A stretch of 64,000 bases of DNA from positions 62,001 through 126,000 of the forward strand of contig NZ_ABGR01000006.1 in NCBI RefSeq assembly GCF_000171815.1. Direction: 5' to 3'. Positions 7,128-15,448 of this stretch are shown here, piece after piece. How positions within the stretch are numbered: position 1 is the first letter of the stretch; each line of letters begins with the position of its first letter. A model generated the notes under the pieces. The model did not search any database. It was given only the letters and a program-made list of their open reading frames with translations, and was not told the DNA's origin. The position numbers and the translations under genes were made by a program. The DNA is from Vibrio sp. AND4 (GTDB taxonomy: Bacteria; Pseudomonadota; Gammaproteobacteria; Enterobacterales; Vibrionaceae).

Positions 7128-8412
7128 TGGTATTTCCAGCTTTGAAACCTAAATCGATTGAGATCACTCGCCCACCTTTCACTAGCTCTATTCCTTCTGG
7201 GGTCACACTAGAAATACGATACCCTTGAGGGGTTCGTGACCCAACCATATAACGCACATTATCCGTAAGAATGACGTATGGGACTTGGCCAAAATTCACA
7301 CTGCGAAATGGAAAATCGATGTTAGTACCTTTGCTTACTTTAGGAATAGACTTCAAAACTAAGTAAGGCTTTTCACCATACTGCTCTCGAAAATCCCTCG
7401 TTACGCCATAAAAGCGAGTACTCTCAATATCATCCAACTCACCGCGAGCTTCGATACGATCGCCACTTGTTACTAACTGAACCTTCTTTAGTAACTCAGC
7501 TTTTTCGAGTAATGATCTGAGCGTATCCATGTAAGCGCCGGCTCTTTGCAACTCAACCTTCCAAGCCACCAAACCAGGAACGTCGCGTTCGAGTATCTGC
7601 TCAACTTGGCTCCAACGTCCCGCATCGTCGATGTAGCCCGTTAAGAGCAATGTGCCTGTCTCTTCGCCATTCTCAACTTTGACTTGGTGATAACCGAGGT
7701 TACGTAAGATAAAACTTACACCACGGCGGATCTCCTCCATGGTTCGCAAATCACTCTTGTAGTTAATGCCCAAAATATCAATTCGACCAAGCAATTGAAG
7801 CTTTTGCGTTCTATCTTCGACATAACCTTCTAGAATTGCCTGCTTTGCCATGGCATTCCATTCGACACGTACATCATCCAGCTTCAATTCACTCAAAATA
7901 TTACGTACTAAGGCAATGGGTTCAGCTTCAGAGATAACTTCAGTATCGTTTGCTCGAATTTGACTATACCAAATACCCGAAAATATGAAGGTCGGTAACA
8001 AGCTAAACAGCAATCCCAAACTAAGCGTTCTCTTCCAGCCTGAAAACGGTTTGTGACTAACGGGGGGTGTTTGTTTATCAACGACATCTGTAGCATCGAC
8101 AGCCAAATCATCACCCTGGTATCCCACAGCAAAGGTTAAGCGGCCTACAGAAATGAGGGCGTTACGCGCTAACTCAACACCCTCAGTGTCGACAGTAACG
8201 CTCTCATTATTGACTGTGACATCTTCGCAATCACGCAGTAGAACGGTTTCACCATCGCACACCAACACGAGGTGACTCTCCTTGATATCCGAGTCCGTTA
8301 ACACAAGATCTGCGGTAAAATCGTCGCTGCCCAATACCAATGAGTCATGAGGTAAGGTCACCTCTACCCCGGCATGGACGCCAGAAAGAATTCGAATTTT
8401 CCATTGCTGCAT
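7114..8412 (-). CDS. vscD: Type III secretion inner-membrane ring protein VscD (YscD/SctD)
   Basis: The layout is a cytoplasmic N-terminal FHA-like domain (about 1-110; WKIRILSGVHAGVEV, ENVTVNNESV-like turns), one membrane segment around 125-145 (LSLGLLFSLLPTFIFSGIW), and a periplasmic region of repeated ring-building modules (DVRVEWNAMAKQAILEGYV, TLLLTGYIDD, EARGELDD). It forms the outer part of the inner-membrane ring and docks VscK. The ATG at 8412 (MQQWKIRI) is preferred because it lies just after the vscC stop; the open frame runs 11 codons further. Confidence 0.93.
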   Translation of the reverse strand: MQQWKIRILSGVHAGVEVTLPHDSLVLGSDDFTADLVLTDSDIKESHLVLVCDGETVLLRDCEDVTVNNESVTVDTEGVELARNALISVGRLTFAVGYQGDDLAVDATDVVDKQTPPVSHKPFSGWKRTLSLGLLFSLLPTFIFSGIWYSQIRANDTEVISEAEPIALVRNILSELKLDDVRVEWNAMAKQAILEGYVEDRTQKLQLLGRIDILGINYKSDLRTMEEIRRGVSFILRNLGYHQVKVENGEETGTLLLTGYIDDAGRWSQVEQILERDVPGLVAWKVELQRAGAYMDTLRSLLEKAELLKKVQLVTSGDRIEARGELDDIESTRFYGVTRDFREQYGEKPYLVLKSIPKVSKGTNIDFPFRSVNFGQVPYVILTDNVRYMVGSRTPQGYRISSVTPEGIELVKGGRVISIDLGFKAGNTNDKS

Positions 8413-8417
8413 TGAGG

Positions 8418-10289
8418 CTACTGCTCCTCTAATGGTTGAACGCAATGATTTTGTGACTCATCACACTCTTTAATTTGCACCCGCCATCCTGTCTTTCCTG
8501 AAGGTAGCTCACATTGTGATAACAACGACGACTTGCCCTGTGACGATAAGTCTTGCTGATGGCGTTCCGCTTGTATTTGATTTGTACAGCTATACAGTGC
8601 GAGGGCTGATTTCAAATCCTGGCTGTTATTGGAAATATTGTTCAATGTGCCGAGCTTGGGTCTCAAATCATGTTCATTACCGACAAGCACGTTATCTCCG
8701 ATTCCATCAACAACAATTCGCGGCTCAATAATAAACATGCGGACCGTTCTTCTGGTGGTATCGGTGGTGCTTCGAAACAACGCACCAAGGTAAGGTATGT
8801 CGCCTAACAAAGGTACTTTACGCAATTGGTGACTTATCTCATCACGGTAGACACCACCGATGAGTAAACTCTGCCCTTGCTTCACTGTTGCCAACGTGCT
8901 GATTTCTGTCTTTCGAATAGATGGCACATCATCAACACCACCATCTGGAATTTGAGCGCCATCTTCAAGATGCAAACTTAAGTTGATTTCAGGCCGCTCA
9001 ACAAATCGGTCTCCTACGATTCGTGGGACGATTCGTAGTAAGGTGCCGTAAGTTACTTCTTCGAGCGCTGCGGTCTCTTTACCAATTAACTTGACGTAGA
9101 ACGTGCTGCTGTTATTCAGGACCGCTTCAACGTTTTCTTGAGTTAACAAGGTCGGTCGAGAGACGACTTGAGCACTACCCTGAGATTCCAGCAGACGGAT
9201 TTGAGCCAACAGGTAATTTAAGTTGGTTACATCAAGCAATGATTTAAAAGTTTGCCCACTTCCGAGTGTCACATCACCACCAGCAACGTCACCTGTGGTT
9301 TTGATGTCTAGAACACTATTGTTTCCTGCCCCGATACCCGCTCGCCAATCGATACCAAGTTGACTCAAATCGTTCGCGCTAATGTCGACAATTGAGAGCG
9401 CCACTTCAATTCGTGACTGCGGCTGATCCAATTGAGCCACTAACTTATGATACAAAGGTAGTCTTGCTTGCGTATCACGGACGATGATGGCATTCAAACC
9501 AGGTTCAGCCTCAACTGACGCTCCACCATGAACCGAAACATTTTTTGAAGTAGTTGCAGTCGTATTCGCGCCCGCTTCGTCACCTTGATTGGTTGTCTTA
9601 ATTTGAGTTTGCACACCAGACAATACTCGGCTCAACACCGATGCAATACCCGGGACCGTAACCTCTTGGTCACGATAACTGATCTGTCTATCCGTTGCCG
9701 AAGCGTACTTCAAAGGAATAATTTCAACATACAGCTCATCGGTAGAGTTAGATTTTTGAACCAATCGGCTCTCTAACGCTTCTGCCGTTTGCACAACCAA
9801 ATCGACATACCGAGGAGGGCCAGCTAAGTATACTAGACCTTTATTTTCTGCTGCACGCCAACCGTAGCGAGGATCCCAGATACCCGTCGATATTAGCGTG
9901 CTGCGCAACTCACGCGCAGTCAAAAGCTCAAGTTGTAGTAACCGTGAACGGGTTTCTGTCGCTTTGTATACGTGCAACACCGCGCCATCGAAGAACCACA
10001 TCAAGTTGTATACCTGCGCGAGGTAATCAAGAAACTCTGCCGGGTCTTCTGGCGTAAATCGACCACTTACACGTTCGTTCACCTTGTCACTGACCGATAC
10101 AGAAATACGATAATTTGCGCCAAAGTTATTTAATAGATCTTTTAATGAATCGTTGTCCGCATAATAACGAAACGGTTGATCGGGCCAATTAAGCTCTGAT
10201 GAGTGTGAAGGCAGTGCCACCAATAAACTCAGAGTAAATGAGACAGACCAAGCAAGTTGGCCTAATTGTCTTTTTAGAACGGCAAGCAT
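8418..10289 (-). CDS. vscC: Type III secretion outer-membrane secretin VscC (YscC/SctC)
   Basis: The 623-aa protein has a signal peptide (about 1-30, ending ALPSHSS), periplasmic N0/N1/N3 domains (LKDLLNNFGANYRISVSV, then NAIIVRDTQ near 275) and the secretin barrel domain with the family motif VPLLGDIPYLGALF around 500. A tail of about 60 residues has four cysteines. Tails of this kind bind pilotin lipoproteins, and a pilotin-like gene is present at 13,297. It forms the outer-membrane gate of the injectisome. It overlaps vscB by one base. Confidence 0.95.
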   Translation of the reverse strand: MLAVLKRQLGQLAWSVSFTLSLLVALPSHSSELNWPDQPFRYYADNDSLKDLLNNFGANYRISVSVSDKVNERVSGRFTPEDPAEFLDYLAQVYNLMWFFDGAVLHVYKATETRSRLLQLELLTARELRSTLISTGIWDPRYGWRAAENKGLVYLAGPPRYVDLVVQTAEALESRLVQKSNSTDELYVEIIPLKYASATDRQISYRDQEVTVPGIASVLSRVLSGVQTQIKTTNQGDEAGANTTATTSKNVSVHGGASVEAEPGLNAIIVRDTQARLPLYHKLVAQLDQPQSRIEVALSIVDISANDLSQLGIDWRAGIGAGNNSVLDIKTTGDVAGGDVTLGSGQTFKSLLDVTNLNYLLAQIRLLESQGSAQVVSRPTLLTQENVEAVLNNSSTFYVKLIGKETAALEEVTYGTLLRIVPRIVGDRFVERPEINLSLHLEDGAQIPDGGVDDVPSIRKTEISTLATVKQGQSLLIGGVYRDEISHQLRKVPLLGDIPYLGALFRSTTDTTRRTVRMFIIEPRIVVDGIGDNVLVGNEHDLRPKLGTLNNISNNSQDLKSALALYSCTNQIQAERHQQDLSSQGKSSLLSQCELPSGKTGWRVQIKECDESQNHCVQPLEEQ

Positions 10290-10717
10290 TATGGAATCCA
10301 GATACTGTGACTGACGGTATGATTAACACGTTGATGCTCGAGCACTTCACTAAACAACTCCACCAAATTCACATGCTTGGAAAGCTCTGCACATAGTGCT
10401 TCTGTTGTTGTCGTTTCCATGTTCATCTTTCCTTGCACTATCAACTGCTCTTGATCATTGACAGTCAATGTACTTTTCGTATCACGCAGTGTTTTCAGAG
10501 AGAGCTGCATACAGCGCTTTAGTGCCTGCTCTTTTTGGTAATCAAGGGGCTGTACAAACTGAAAAGGGAGTATGGTTTCCCACAGGACCCATGATGATTG
10601 CTGCCGAATGTTAAGCAACATTTGGTCAACTTCAATATCGTAGGAACCATTTTTTGAGGAAACAAAGCCTCCCGTCCCCAACGTTGCCGCAAGAGATTTC
10701 ATCATTTGATCTAACAT
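10289..10717 (-). CDS. vscB: Type III secretion chaperone VscB (YscB)
   Basis: This 142-aa protein has the YscB/SycN chaperone layout and lies directly before vscC, as in Yersinia and Pseudomonas. In the family, YscB pairs with SycN to bind the gatekeeper YopN and hold back early effector export. In-frame ATGs at codons 1, 5 and 6 (MLDQMM) leave the exact start open. Assignment rests on synteny, length and the central beta-strand pattern. Confidence 0.82.
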   Translation of the reverse strand: MLDQMMKSLAATLGTGGFVSSKNGSYDIEVDQMLLNIRQQSSWVLWETILPFQFVQPLDYQKEQALKRCMQLSLKTLRDTKSTLTVNDQEQLIVQGKMNMETTTTEALCAELSKHVNLVELFSEVLEHQRVNHTVSHSIWIP

Positions 10718-10729
10718 ATTTGGCTCTAT

Positions 10730-11728
10730 TTAAATCTGTCTGAGATAGTTATAAGCTTTCCCACACTGGTTGCTCTGAACATCAAAATAATAGTGATCGA
10801 CTTTGCCAACAGTTTGCATGTCTTGAAACCAATGCCAAATCTTCGCAGCGGCATTTAAATCGCTGTACACATGTTCGCAAGCATCCCACACATCGTTAAG
10901 TTCAGGCGCATGCAATCTGGCTTCAACGCACCAGATTTTCCACTTAGAAATAAATTTATCTGATGTCTCAGTGTATTGAGATAAGCCTTTTAGCTCATCA
11001 AGTGTTGGCTTCCACTCTTCCAACATGACACGATGAGATTCAATCACTTGGTATTGTTGATCATTGAGAATATTTAGCTGCTCATACAGTTCACTTTGCT
11101 GGCTCTGAATAAGCGCCAACTGCTGCTCTGCAAAAATCGCGCTGTTTTCCTCTATCGATAATCTAGACCAGTACTCTTTTTGAATACTTAACTGATTGAT
11201 CAATTGCTCAAGCTTAATGGTGTCACTCAACACAGTTTGATCTGTCTGGCTGTTAAGCCATTCGTTCAATGTCAAATGCATTGATAGGATCAACGTTCTA
11301 GGAGACGCTAAATTAAAACAAAATCCCAATCGATTATTAATGAAATCCAGCCTTTGCTCGAAAGTGCTCAACAGATGATTGTCACTCAGCTGTCCACCTA
11401 TTTCGAGAAAAAGGCGCATAGCGAACTTGTCTATAGAAGCACCGAGCTTCTGATAGGTTTTCATCACTTGGCTAGCACATAAACAATCGACAACGTTGCG
11501 ATCAAGTAAGCGTTGCAGCAAAGATAAATTTTCGCTACTTAAAGTGTCTTCACTGAGAAGCTGTCGGTGGTTAACATTAACAACATTAGGCACTTGCGAT
11601 GATTGAGTTAAACCTTCGTATCTTGTGCCTTTCTGCAATACAGTGACCTTCCTTTGCGTCACAATGTTGTTAGGAAAAAGCGAACGGCGTCGCCAATGCA
11701 GCTTTTTCATCGGTTTTGTTCTCCGCAT
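10730..11728 (-). CDS. exsD: ExsD-type anti-activator of type III secretion transcription
   Basis: The 332-aa helix-rich protein lies between exsA and vscB, the ExsD position in Pseudomonas and Vibrio T3SS1. ExsD binds ExsA and blocks its DNA binding; ExsC frees ExsA by binding ExsD. Long helical stretches (KLEQLINQLSIQKEYWSRL, EENSAIFAEQQLALIQSQQ) fit the coiled-coil core of the family. Two start codons are possible (11,728 and 11,710), each with a GGAG-like site upstream. An ExsA box lies about 90 bp upstream, so the repressor is autoregulated through its target. Confidence 0.85.
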   Translation of the reverse strand: MRRTKPMKKLHWRRRSLFPNNIVTQRKVTVLQKGTRYEGLTQSSQVPNVVNVNHRQLLSEDTLSSENLSLLQRLLDRNVVDCLCASQVMKTYQKLGASIDKFAMRLFLEIGGQLSDNHLLSTFEQRLDFINNRLGFCFNLASPRTLILSMHLTLNEWLNSQTDQTVLSDTIKLEQLINQLSIQKEYWSRLSIEENSAIFAEQQLALIQSQQSELYEQLNILNDQQYQVIESHRVMLEEWKPTLDELKGLSQYTETSDKFISKWKIWCVEARLHAPELNDVWDACEHVYSDLNAAAKIWHWFQDMQTVGKVDHYYFDVQSNQCGKAYNYLRQI

Positions 11729-11814
11729 CTACTCCGAACAATCCAGAAGGAAGTAGAGGTAATAGTTTTGTTCGTTTTCACTCTGTACATAATAGAGTTT
11801 AAGTAAGTTCATGC

Positions 11815-11839
11815 CTTGCAAAATTAGTCAGAAAATTTT
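11815..11839 (-). promoter_or_regulatory. ExsA box and promoter for exsD-vscBCDEFGHIJKL
   Basis: On the minus strand the site has an A-rich start, TGACT in the middle and TTTTGCAAG at its end. It fits the ExsA consensus AaAAAnwmMygrCynnnmYTGYaAk at nearly every position. A TATTAT -10 candidate follows at about 11,789-11,794. It lies between the exsA stop and exsD, so the long injectisome operon has its own ExsA-dependent promoter. Confidence 0.75.
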
Positions 11840-11857
11840 AGACGTCAGACATTTTAC

Positions 11858-12715
11858 CTAAGAAATTGTCACTTGTTCGTCACCAGATCGAACCCGACTT
11901 GGTGTTGTACCAAAACGACGTCGATAGCTTTGCGTAAAGTAGGATTGGCTGGAAAAGCCTGCTTCCATCGCAACATCGACAATACTCATTTTGCTGGTTA
12001 GCAATAATTTATGGGCATGCAGCAGGCGACGCTCACTGATCCATGCTCTAGGAGACATACCATAGTGCTCATTGAAAAGCTCTTTAAACGTCGTCAGACT
12101 TGCACCAAATTCTTGCGCATAATCCGTCAGCTTCCACTCTTTCAGATAGTGAAGCTCCATAAAGCGGCGAAGTCGGTCTGAGACCTTATTGGTAAGTTGT
12201 GACAATAACGCGTACAGGTGCTCACCTTGCTCACCATGCAAAAGTAAGATGAGCATTTCCTCGTACTTTAAGCGCATAATGGTCTCTGGGTAAGATTGCT
12301 CTTCCAGGGTTTTCATTCCTGATAGCGTATGCTCTATCAATAAATTGAGAGTAAACGGGAACAATCCAGATTGAACATTTTCAACTTTAGACAACGACAT
12401 CAACAAGTCACTGTGCTTTTGTAAAAACTGACTGATAAGCTCATTATCAAATTCAATCACTGACGCCGTATATTGACCATCTAACGGCGTACACTCTAAT
12501 AGGTAATCCCCTTGGGAAAGATAAACTCCACTGCCAGCGACAACATCTAGCGTGCAATCTCCCGTCTGAACTCGCAATTGTCCATGATGAACAACAACAA
12601 TATGAGATTGATGAGAATGAAAAACTTCATCATATTTTTCGTAGTAACAAGTACTATGGACTTTTCGCGATAGCGAGTTGACCTTTTCTGTGTTTAGTTG
12701 GCCTAACACATCCAT
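11858..12715 (-). CDS. exsA: AraC-family master activator of type III secretion, ExsA
   Basis: The 285-aa protein has an N-terminal cupin-like ligand and dimer domain (to about 165), then two AraC helix-turn-helix motifs (KLTDYAQEFGASLTTFKELF and SIVDVAMEAGFSSQSYFTQSYRRRFGTTP). In the family, the N-terminal domain binds ExsD and the C-terminal domain binds ExsA boxes at all T3SS promoters. The start has a clear AAGGG Shine-Dalgarno. It is separated from exsB by 581 bp of AT-rich DNA, so it may also have its own promoter. Confidence 0.95.
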   Translation of the reverse strand: MDVLGQLNTEKVNSLSRKVHSTCYYEKYDEVFHSHQSHIVVVHHGQLRVQTGDCTLDVVAGSGVYLSQGDYLLECTPLDGQYTASVIEFDNELISQFLQKHSDLLMSLSKVENVQSGLFPFTLNLLIEHTLSGMKTLEEQSYPETIMRLKYEEMLILLLHGEQGEHLYALLSQLTNKVSDRLRRFMELHYLKEWKLTDYAQEFGASLTTFKELFNEHYGMSPRAWISERRLLHAHKLLLTSKMSIVDVAMEAGFSSQSYFTQSYRRRFGTTPSRVRSGDEQVTIS

Positions 12716-13296
12716 TTTCTACCCTTCATAATTCTAATTTCTCTAATACAACTAGAGAAAAGCCAAAGCTCGACTCACACCTAGAAAACGTACTTACAGA
12801 TGTGTAATCAGAACGATGTCAATTAAAGAAGCAAAGAAAAGAGCATAGCTGCAATAGCACACCAATACTCCCCGAATAAAATTATAAATAGCTCAAAAAA
12901 CTACCAGAGGTAGTAAAGTTTTTTGGTAAAATTATCGAGATTGATTTGTTATATTTTCGACAATTAATAAGGTTTTGCTAAAGTTCATCTTATTACTAGT
13001 GATACTAAAGCAATCAAAGCCATTCTTATATTAGAATAAGTGAAAGTACCAATGTTGAGTCTACTTTCACCTTTATCGTTTTTATAGAAAAATGGAATGC
13101 TTCGTTGAAGCACTCTATCTAGCCAACTTCTCAAAAATGAGGGATATAAACATAAAACTTATAGTAAGTACAACTGATATTCTTACCTATAGCTACTGAG
13201 ACAATGACTAACCCATTGCTATTTGAAGCTGAAGCACTGGTTTTAGCTTCATTTATCTTGTTTATTAAAAAATAAAACCAATTATTTTTTTAGTCA
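12716..13296. other. 581-bp AT-rich regulatory spacer between exsA and exsB
   Basis: No open frame of note is present on either strand. A perfect 6-bp inverted repeat (ACTACC-AGA-GGTAGT) flanked by A and T runs lies at about 12,895-12,925 and could be a terminator or attenuator. The length and AT-richness suit H-NS-type silencing and a separate exsA promoter, which is inference. No ExsA box was recognised here. Confidence 0.45.
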
Positions 13297-13698
13297 TTAT
13301 TGTAATGTTCTTAGCCTCAAGTCTTTGTGCACACTACCTTGCGTAAAAACATAATCTACTTCTTTGTGAGCTCTGATTTCCCCTTGAGAACGTAATTTCG
13401 CTCGGATTTTCATTTCACCCTTACCTGCTTGTATCGGCGCGATAACAAATGAGTATTGCACAGGCAACTGCACACCTTGATATGATTGTTTTGCGACAAC
13501 GACGCAATTCTCTCCGTTGACTTGGCATACATCAATATCGACAGACGTACTCACTGGTGCAATATACTCGTCAAAGGTTACCCACCCATACAGAACAGCT
13601 TGAGAATGACCAACCCCTCCATCCTTTGATGAGTTGTTGTAAGTGCAAGCACTCAAGAAACACATGGTCAGCAACCCGGTAATCAACCTAAATTTCAC
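13297..13698 (-). CDS. exsB: Pilotin-like lipoprotein ExsB (YscW family)
   Basis: The 133-aa protein has a lipoprotein signal peptide with lipobox LSAC (Cys18) and a beta-rich mature part (AVLYGWVTFDEYIAPVSTSVDIDVCQ, QLPVQYSFVI). Size, lipobox and position just before exsA match ExsB/YscW, outer-membrane pilotins that guide secretin assembly. Its probable client is VscC, whose C-terminal tail could be the docking site. The assignment to ExsB rests on synteny plus lipoprotein features. Confidence 0.8.
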   Translation of the reverse strand: MKFRLITGLLTMCFLSACTYNNSSKDGGVGHSQAVLYGWVTFDEYIAPVSTSVDIDVCQVNGENCVVVAKQSYQGVQLPVQYSFVIAPIQAGKGEMKIRAKLRSQGEIRAHKEVDYVFTQGSVHKDLRLRTLQ

Positions 13699-14057
13699 TA
13701 TAGACTCGATCTAATTATCTTTTTTCTATAAAAATTACAACCGCAATTTTGGTACAGAAATAGACAAAAAATCAACCTGTATTTTATATAATACTCAAAA
13801 AATAAATCTTGAATGATAAGAAGCGTCTCATTAGCGTCGAACTCGTTAGCTTGACAATTTGATATTAGTTCCATAAATCTAATCGCACAGGGTATAATTT
13901 AAAAGCTCACACCTCAGATTCATAAGCAATCATGTTAGTAAAAACGCTACTTATATACCAGAAAACCCTTGTTATAAAAAAGTCCAACTAATTTTGATAA
14001 ACATATTAGTTAGCTTCTCATATCTTGGACCATAAAATTCATAAAAGGATGACTTCT
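13699..14057. promoter_or_regulatory. Divergent promoter region between exsB and exsC
   Basis: A 359-bp AT-rich region must hold promoters for exsB (leftward) and exsCE (rightward). The right side has the ExsA box at 13,976. On the left side I see A/T runs but no convincing ExsA box, so exsB may be driven differently. Confidence 0.5.
13976..14001 (+). promoter_or_regulatory. ExsA box for the exsC-exsE promoter
   Basis: Five A residues, then CCAACT and TTTTGATAA at the consensus spacing match the ExsA box. The block ACTAATTTTG is shared with the box in front of exsD. A TATCTT -10 candidate follows at about 14,021. It explains ExsA control of the chaperone and secreted regulator pair. Confidence 0.7.
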
Positions 14058-14504
14058 ATGTCTGCGCGCCAAATCGTAGATGAGGTTTTACTTAAATTTG
14101 CTCATCAAATAGGGTTACCTAAATTACAGTTGATTGAAGATGAGTTGGGTTTAGCTTTTGATGACAACTTAAAAGTCCATTTAATTTTTCACCCAACGAC
14201 AGGGATGCTTCAATTAGAAGCCGAAATCGTCGATTTACAAATTGTCAATTCAGAACTTTATCGTTCTTTTGTAGCTTTTAACTACCATTGGTCTGAACAT
14301 CAATTATTTTTTAGCCTAGACAACCACAGGCACAAACTTTGTCTGAATAGATTGCTTCAAGCAGAGTTGCTAGACAACGATCTATTTGAGCATGCTCTCT
14401 CTGAGCTGCTTACACAAAGCGAATCTTGGGAAGACTTATTATCCGCTCATATCGCCGTGGAAACTTTACCCCCCCAACTTCAAGGCTCGGATTTAAGAGT
14501 TTAG
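14058..14504 (+). CDS. exsC: ExsC-type regulatory chaperone
   Basis: The ATG at 14,058 (MSARQIVDEVL) has an AGGA site eight bases upstream, so it is preferred over the TTG at 14,025; this gives 148 aa. The fold pattern is that of CesT/class I chaperones (GLAFDDNLKVHLIFHPTTGMLQ). In the family, ExsC binds ExsE when secretion is off. Once ExsE is exported, ExsC titrates ExsD and frees ExsA. It is followed immediately by exsE. Confidence 0.88.
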   Translation: MSARQIVDEVLLKFAHQIGLPKLQLIEDELGLAFDDNLKVHLIFHPTTGMLQLEAEIVDLQIVNSELYRSFVAFNYHWSEHQLFFSLDNHRHKLCLNRLLQAELLDNDLFEHALSELLTQSESWEDLLSAHIAVETLPPQLQGSDLRV

Positions 14505-14511
14505 GTAATCT

Positions 14512-14811
14512 ATGTCCAATGATATCCAATCAACACAGCGCCACATACCTATTGATTGTATCAATAGCAATAGGCAAACCACCTCGCTACAGAAGGGAAT
14601 CTTTCTAGGCAGAGAGGTGGTTCAAATAGATCATAAAGAAAGAGAACAAAACCGCGCTAACTCAAAACTTGAGTTGAGCGAAACGCTTTCTATGCTTACG
14701 AGTACTGAGCTTACCAACGAGGTGTTAAGCTTTGAAAAGGATACGAACGCAGTGCAGAGCCTGTTTAATAGAAAGGTTCAAGTGATCACGCCCAATAGGA
14801 CAGTGAGTTAG
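14512..14811 (+). CDS. exsE: ExsE-type secreted regulator of type III secretion
   Basis: The 99-aa polar, disordered protein has no membrane segment and lies seven bases after exsC, the ExsE arrangement. ExsE is the secreted inhibitor whose export couples T3SS transcription to secretion; V. parahaemolyticus ExsE is of similar size. The sequence itself is little conserved. It contains a motif-like stretch SLQKGIFLGREVVQ and ends at a strong terminator. Confidence 0.82.
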   Translation: MSNDIQSTQRHIPIDCINSNRQTTSLQKGIFLGREVVQIDHKEREQNRANSKLELSETLSMLTSTELTNEVLSFEKDTNAVQSLFNRKVQVITPNRTVS

Positions 14812-14830
14812 GGTCACCACTCTCTTTTCG

Positions 14831-14860
14831 AAAAAAGCTCCAAGTGTTGGAGCTTTTTTT
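14831..14860 (+). terminator. Terminator after exsE
   Basis: The stem AAGCTCCAA / TTGGAGCTT is followed by a run of T residues 20 bases after the exsE stop. The A-run on the other side makes it potentially bidirectional. Confidence 0.88.
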
Positions 14861-15015
14861 CTAGATGACAAACGCCAACTCATGTTTGCACACAGTGGAT
14901 CCTATTTGTGAATCATCTGTTGTAAATAGCTTGGGGCGCACTGGCTAGTAACTTGGGCGGTAGGTTTTATTGAGTGGAAGAAACTCACTAGATAGGTAAG
15001 TCATATTCAAGGCAT

Positions 15016-15045
15016 AAAAAAAGACGTCCTAGGACGTCTTTTTTT
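15016..15045 (-). terminator. Terminator after tRNA-Ser
   Basis: The perfect palindrome AAGACGTCCTAGGACGTCTT is bounded by A and T runs, eight bases past the tRNA 3' end on the minus strand. Confidence 0.9.
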
Positions 15046-15052
15046 ATGAATG

Positions 15053-15141
15053 TGGCGGTGAGTGAGAGATTCGAACTCTCGATACGTTGCCGTATACACA
15101 CTTTCCAGGCGTGCTCCTTCAGCCACTCGGACAACTCACCG
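15053..15141 (-). tRNA. tRNA-Ser (anticodon GGA)
   Basis: On the minus strand, the acceptor arm CGGTGAG pairs with CTCACCG followed by an encoded CCA. The T loop reads GTTCGAATC. The anticodon loop reads CTGGAAA with GGA, and a long variable arm is present, as in class II serine tRNAs. It lies just beyond the type III secretion island, and tRNA-Ser genes are common integration sites. I found no integrase or attachment-site duplication here. Confidence 0.95.
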
Positions 15142-15448
15142 AATCAAATTTTGGTTGGCATTGCTGACCAACGAGGCGACAATTTAATGATTATCTGCAC
15201 GATGGTCAAGGCTAAAAACGAAAAAAAACACCTCTTTTCGTTTTTTTGATTATAATTTCGCTAAATTGCATACAAAACAGGCTATTACACGCAAGTAGCC
15301 TCAAGATGCTTGTTTCTGTGAGAGTAACTGTATATTGCTTAATAGTAAGTTAGCACTTGGAACCACATCGACATAAGGTGAGAGCTTAACTGACCATTCT
15401 CCCACGCATTTTCGAGACGCATACTTGCCATTACTCGCTTTAAAGGAA
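15142..15448. other. Spacer between tRNA-Ser and the hybrid kinase
   Basis: The 307-bp spacer holds the tRNA promoter on the right side of the tRNA. On the minus strand 15,301-15,450 stays open for 49 codons past the kinase stop (reading CVGEWSVKLSPYVDVVPSAN), without an ATG. This could be chance or an old coding remnant. Confidence 0.35.

Noticed and set aside
15053..15141. tRNA-Ser as an integration site for the T3SS island
   Set aside because: No integrase, direct repeat of the tRNA 3' end or other mobility gene was seen in the window.
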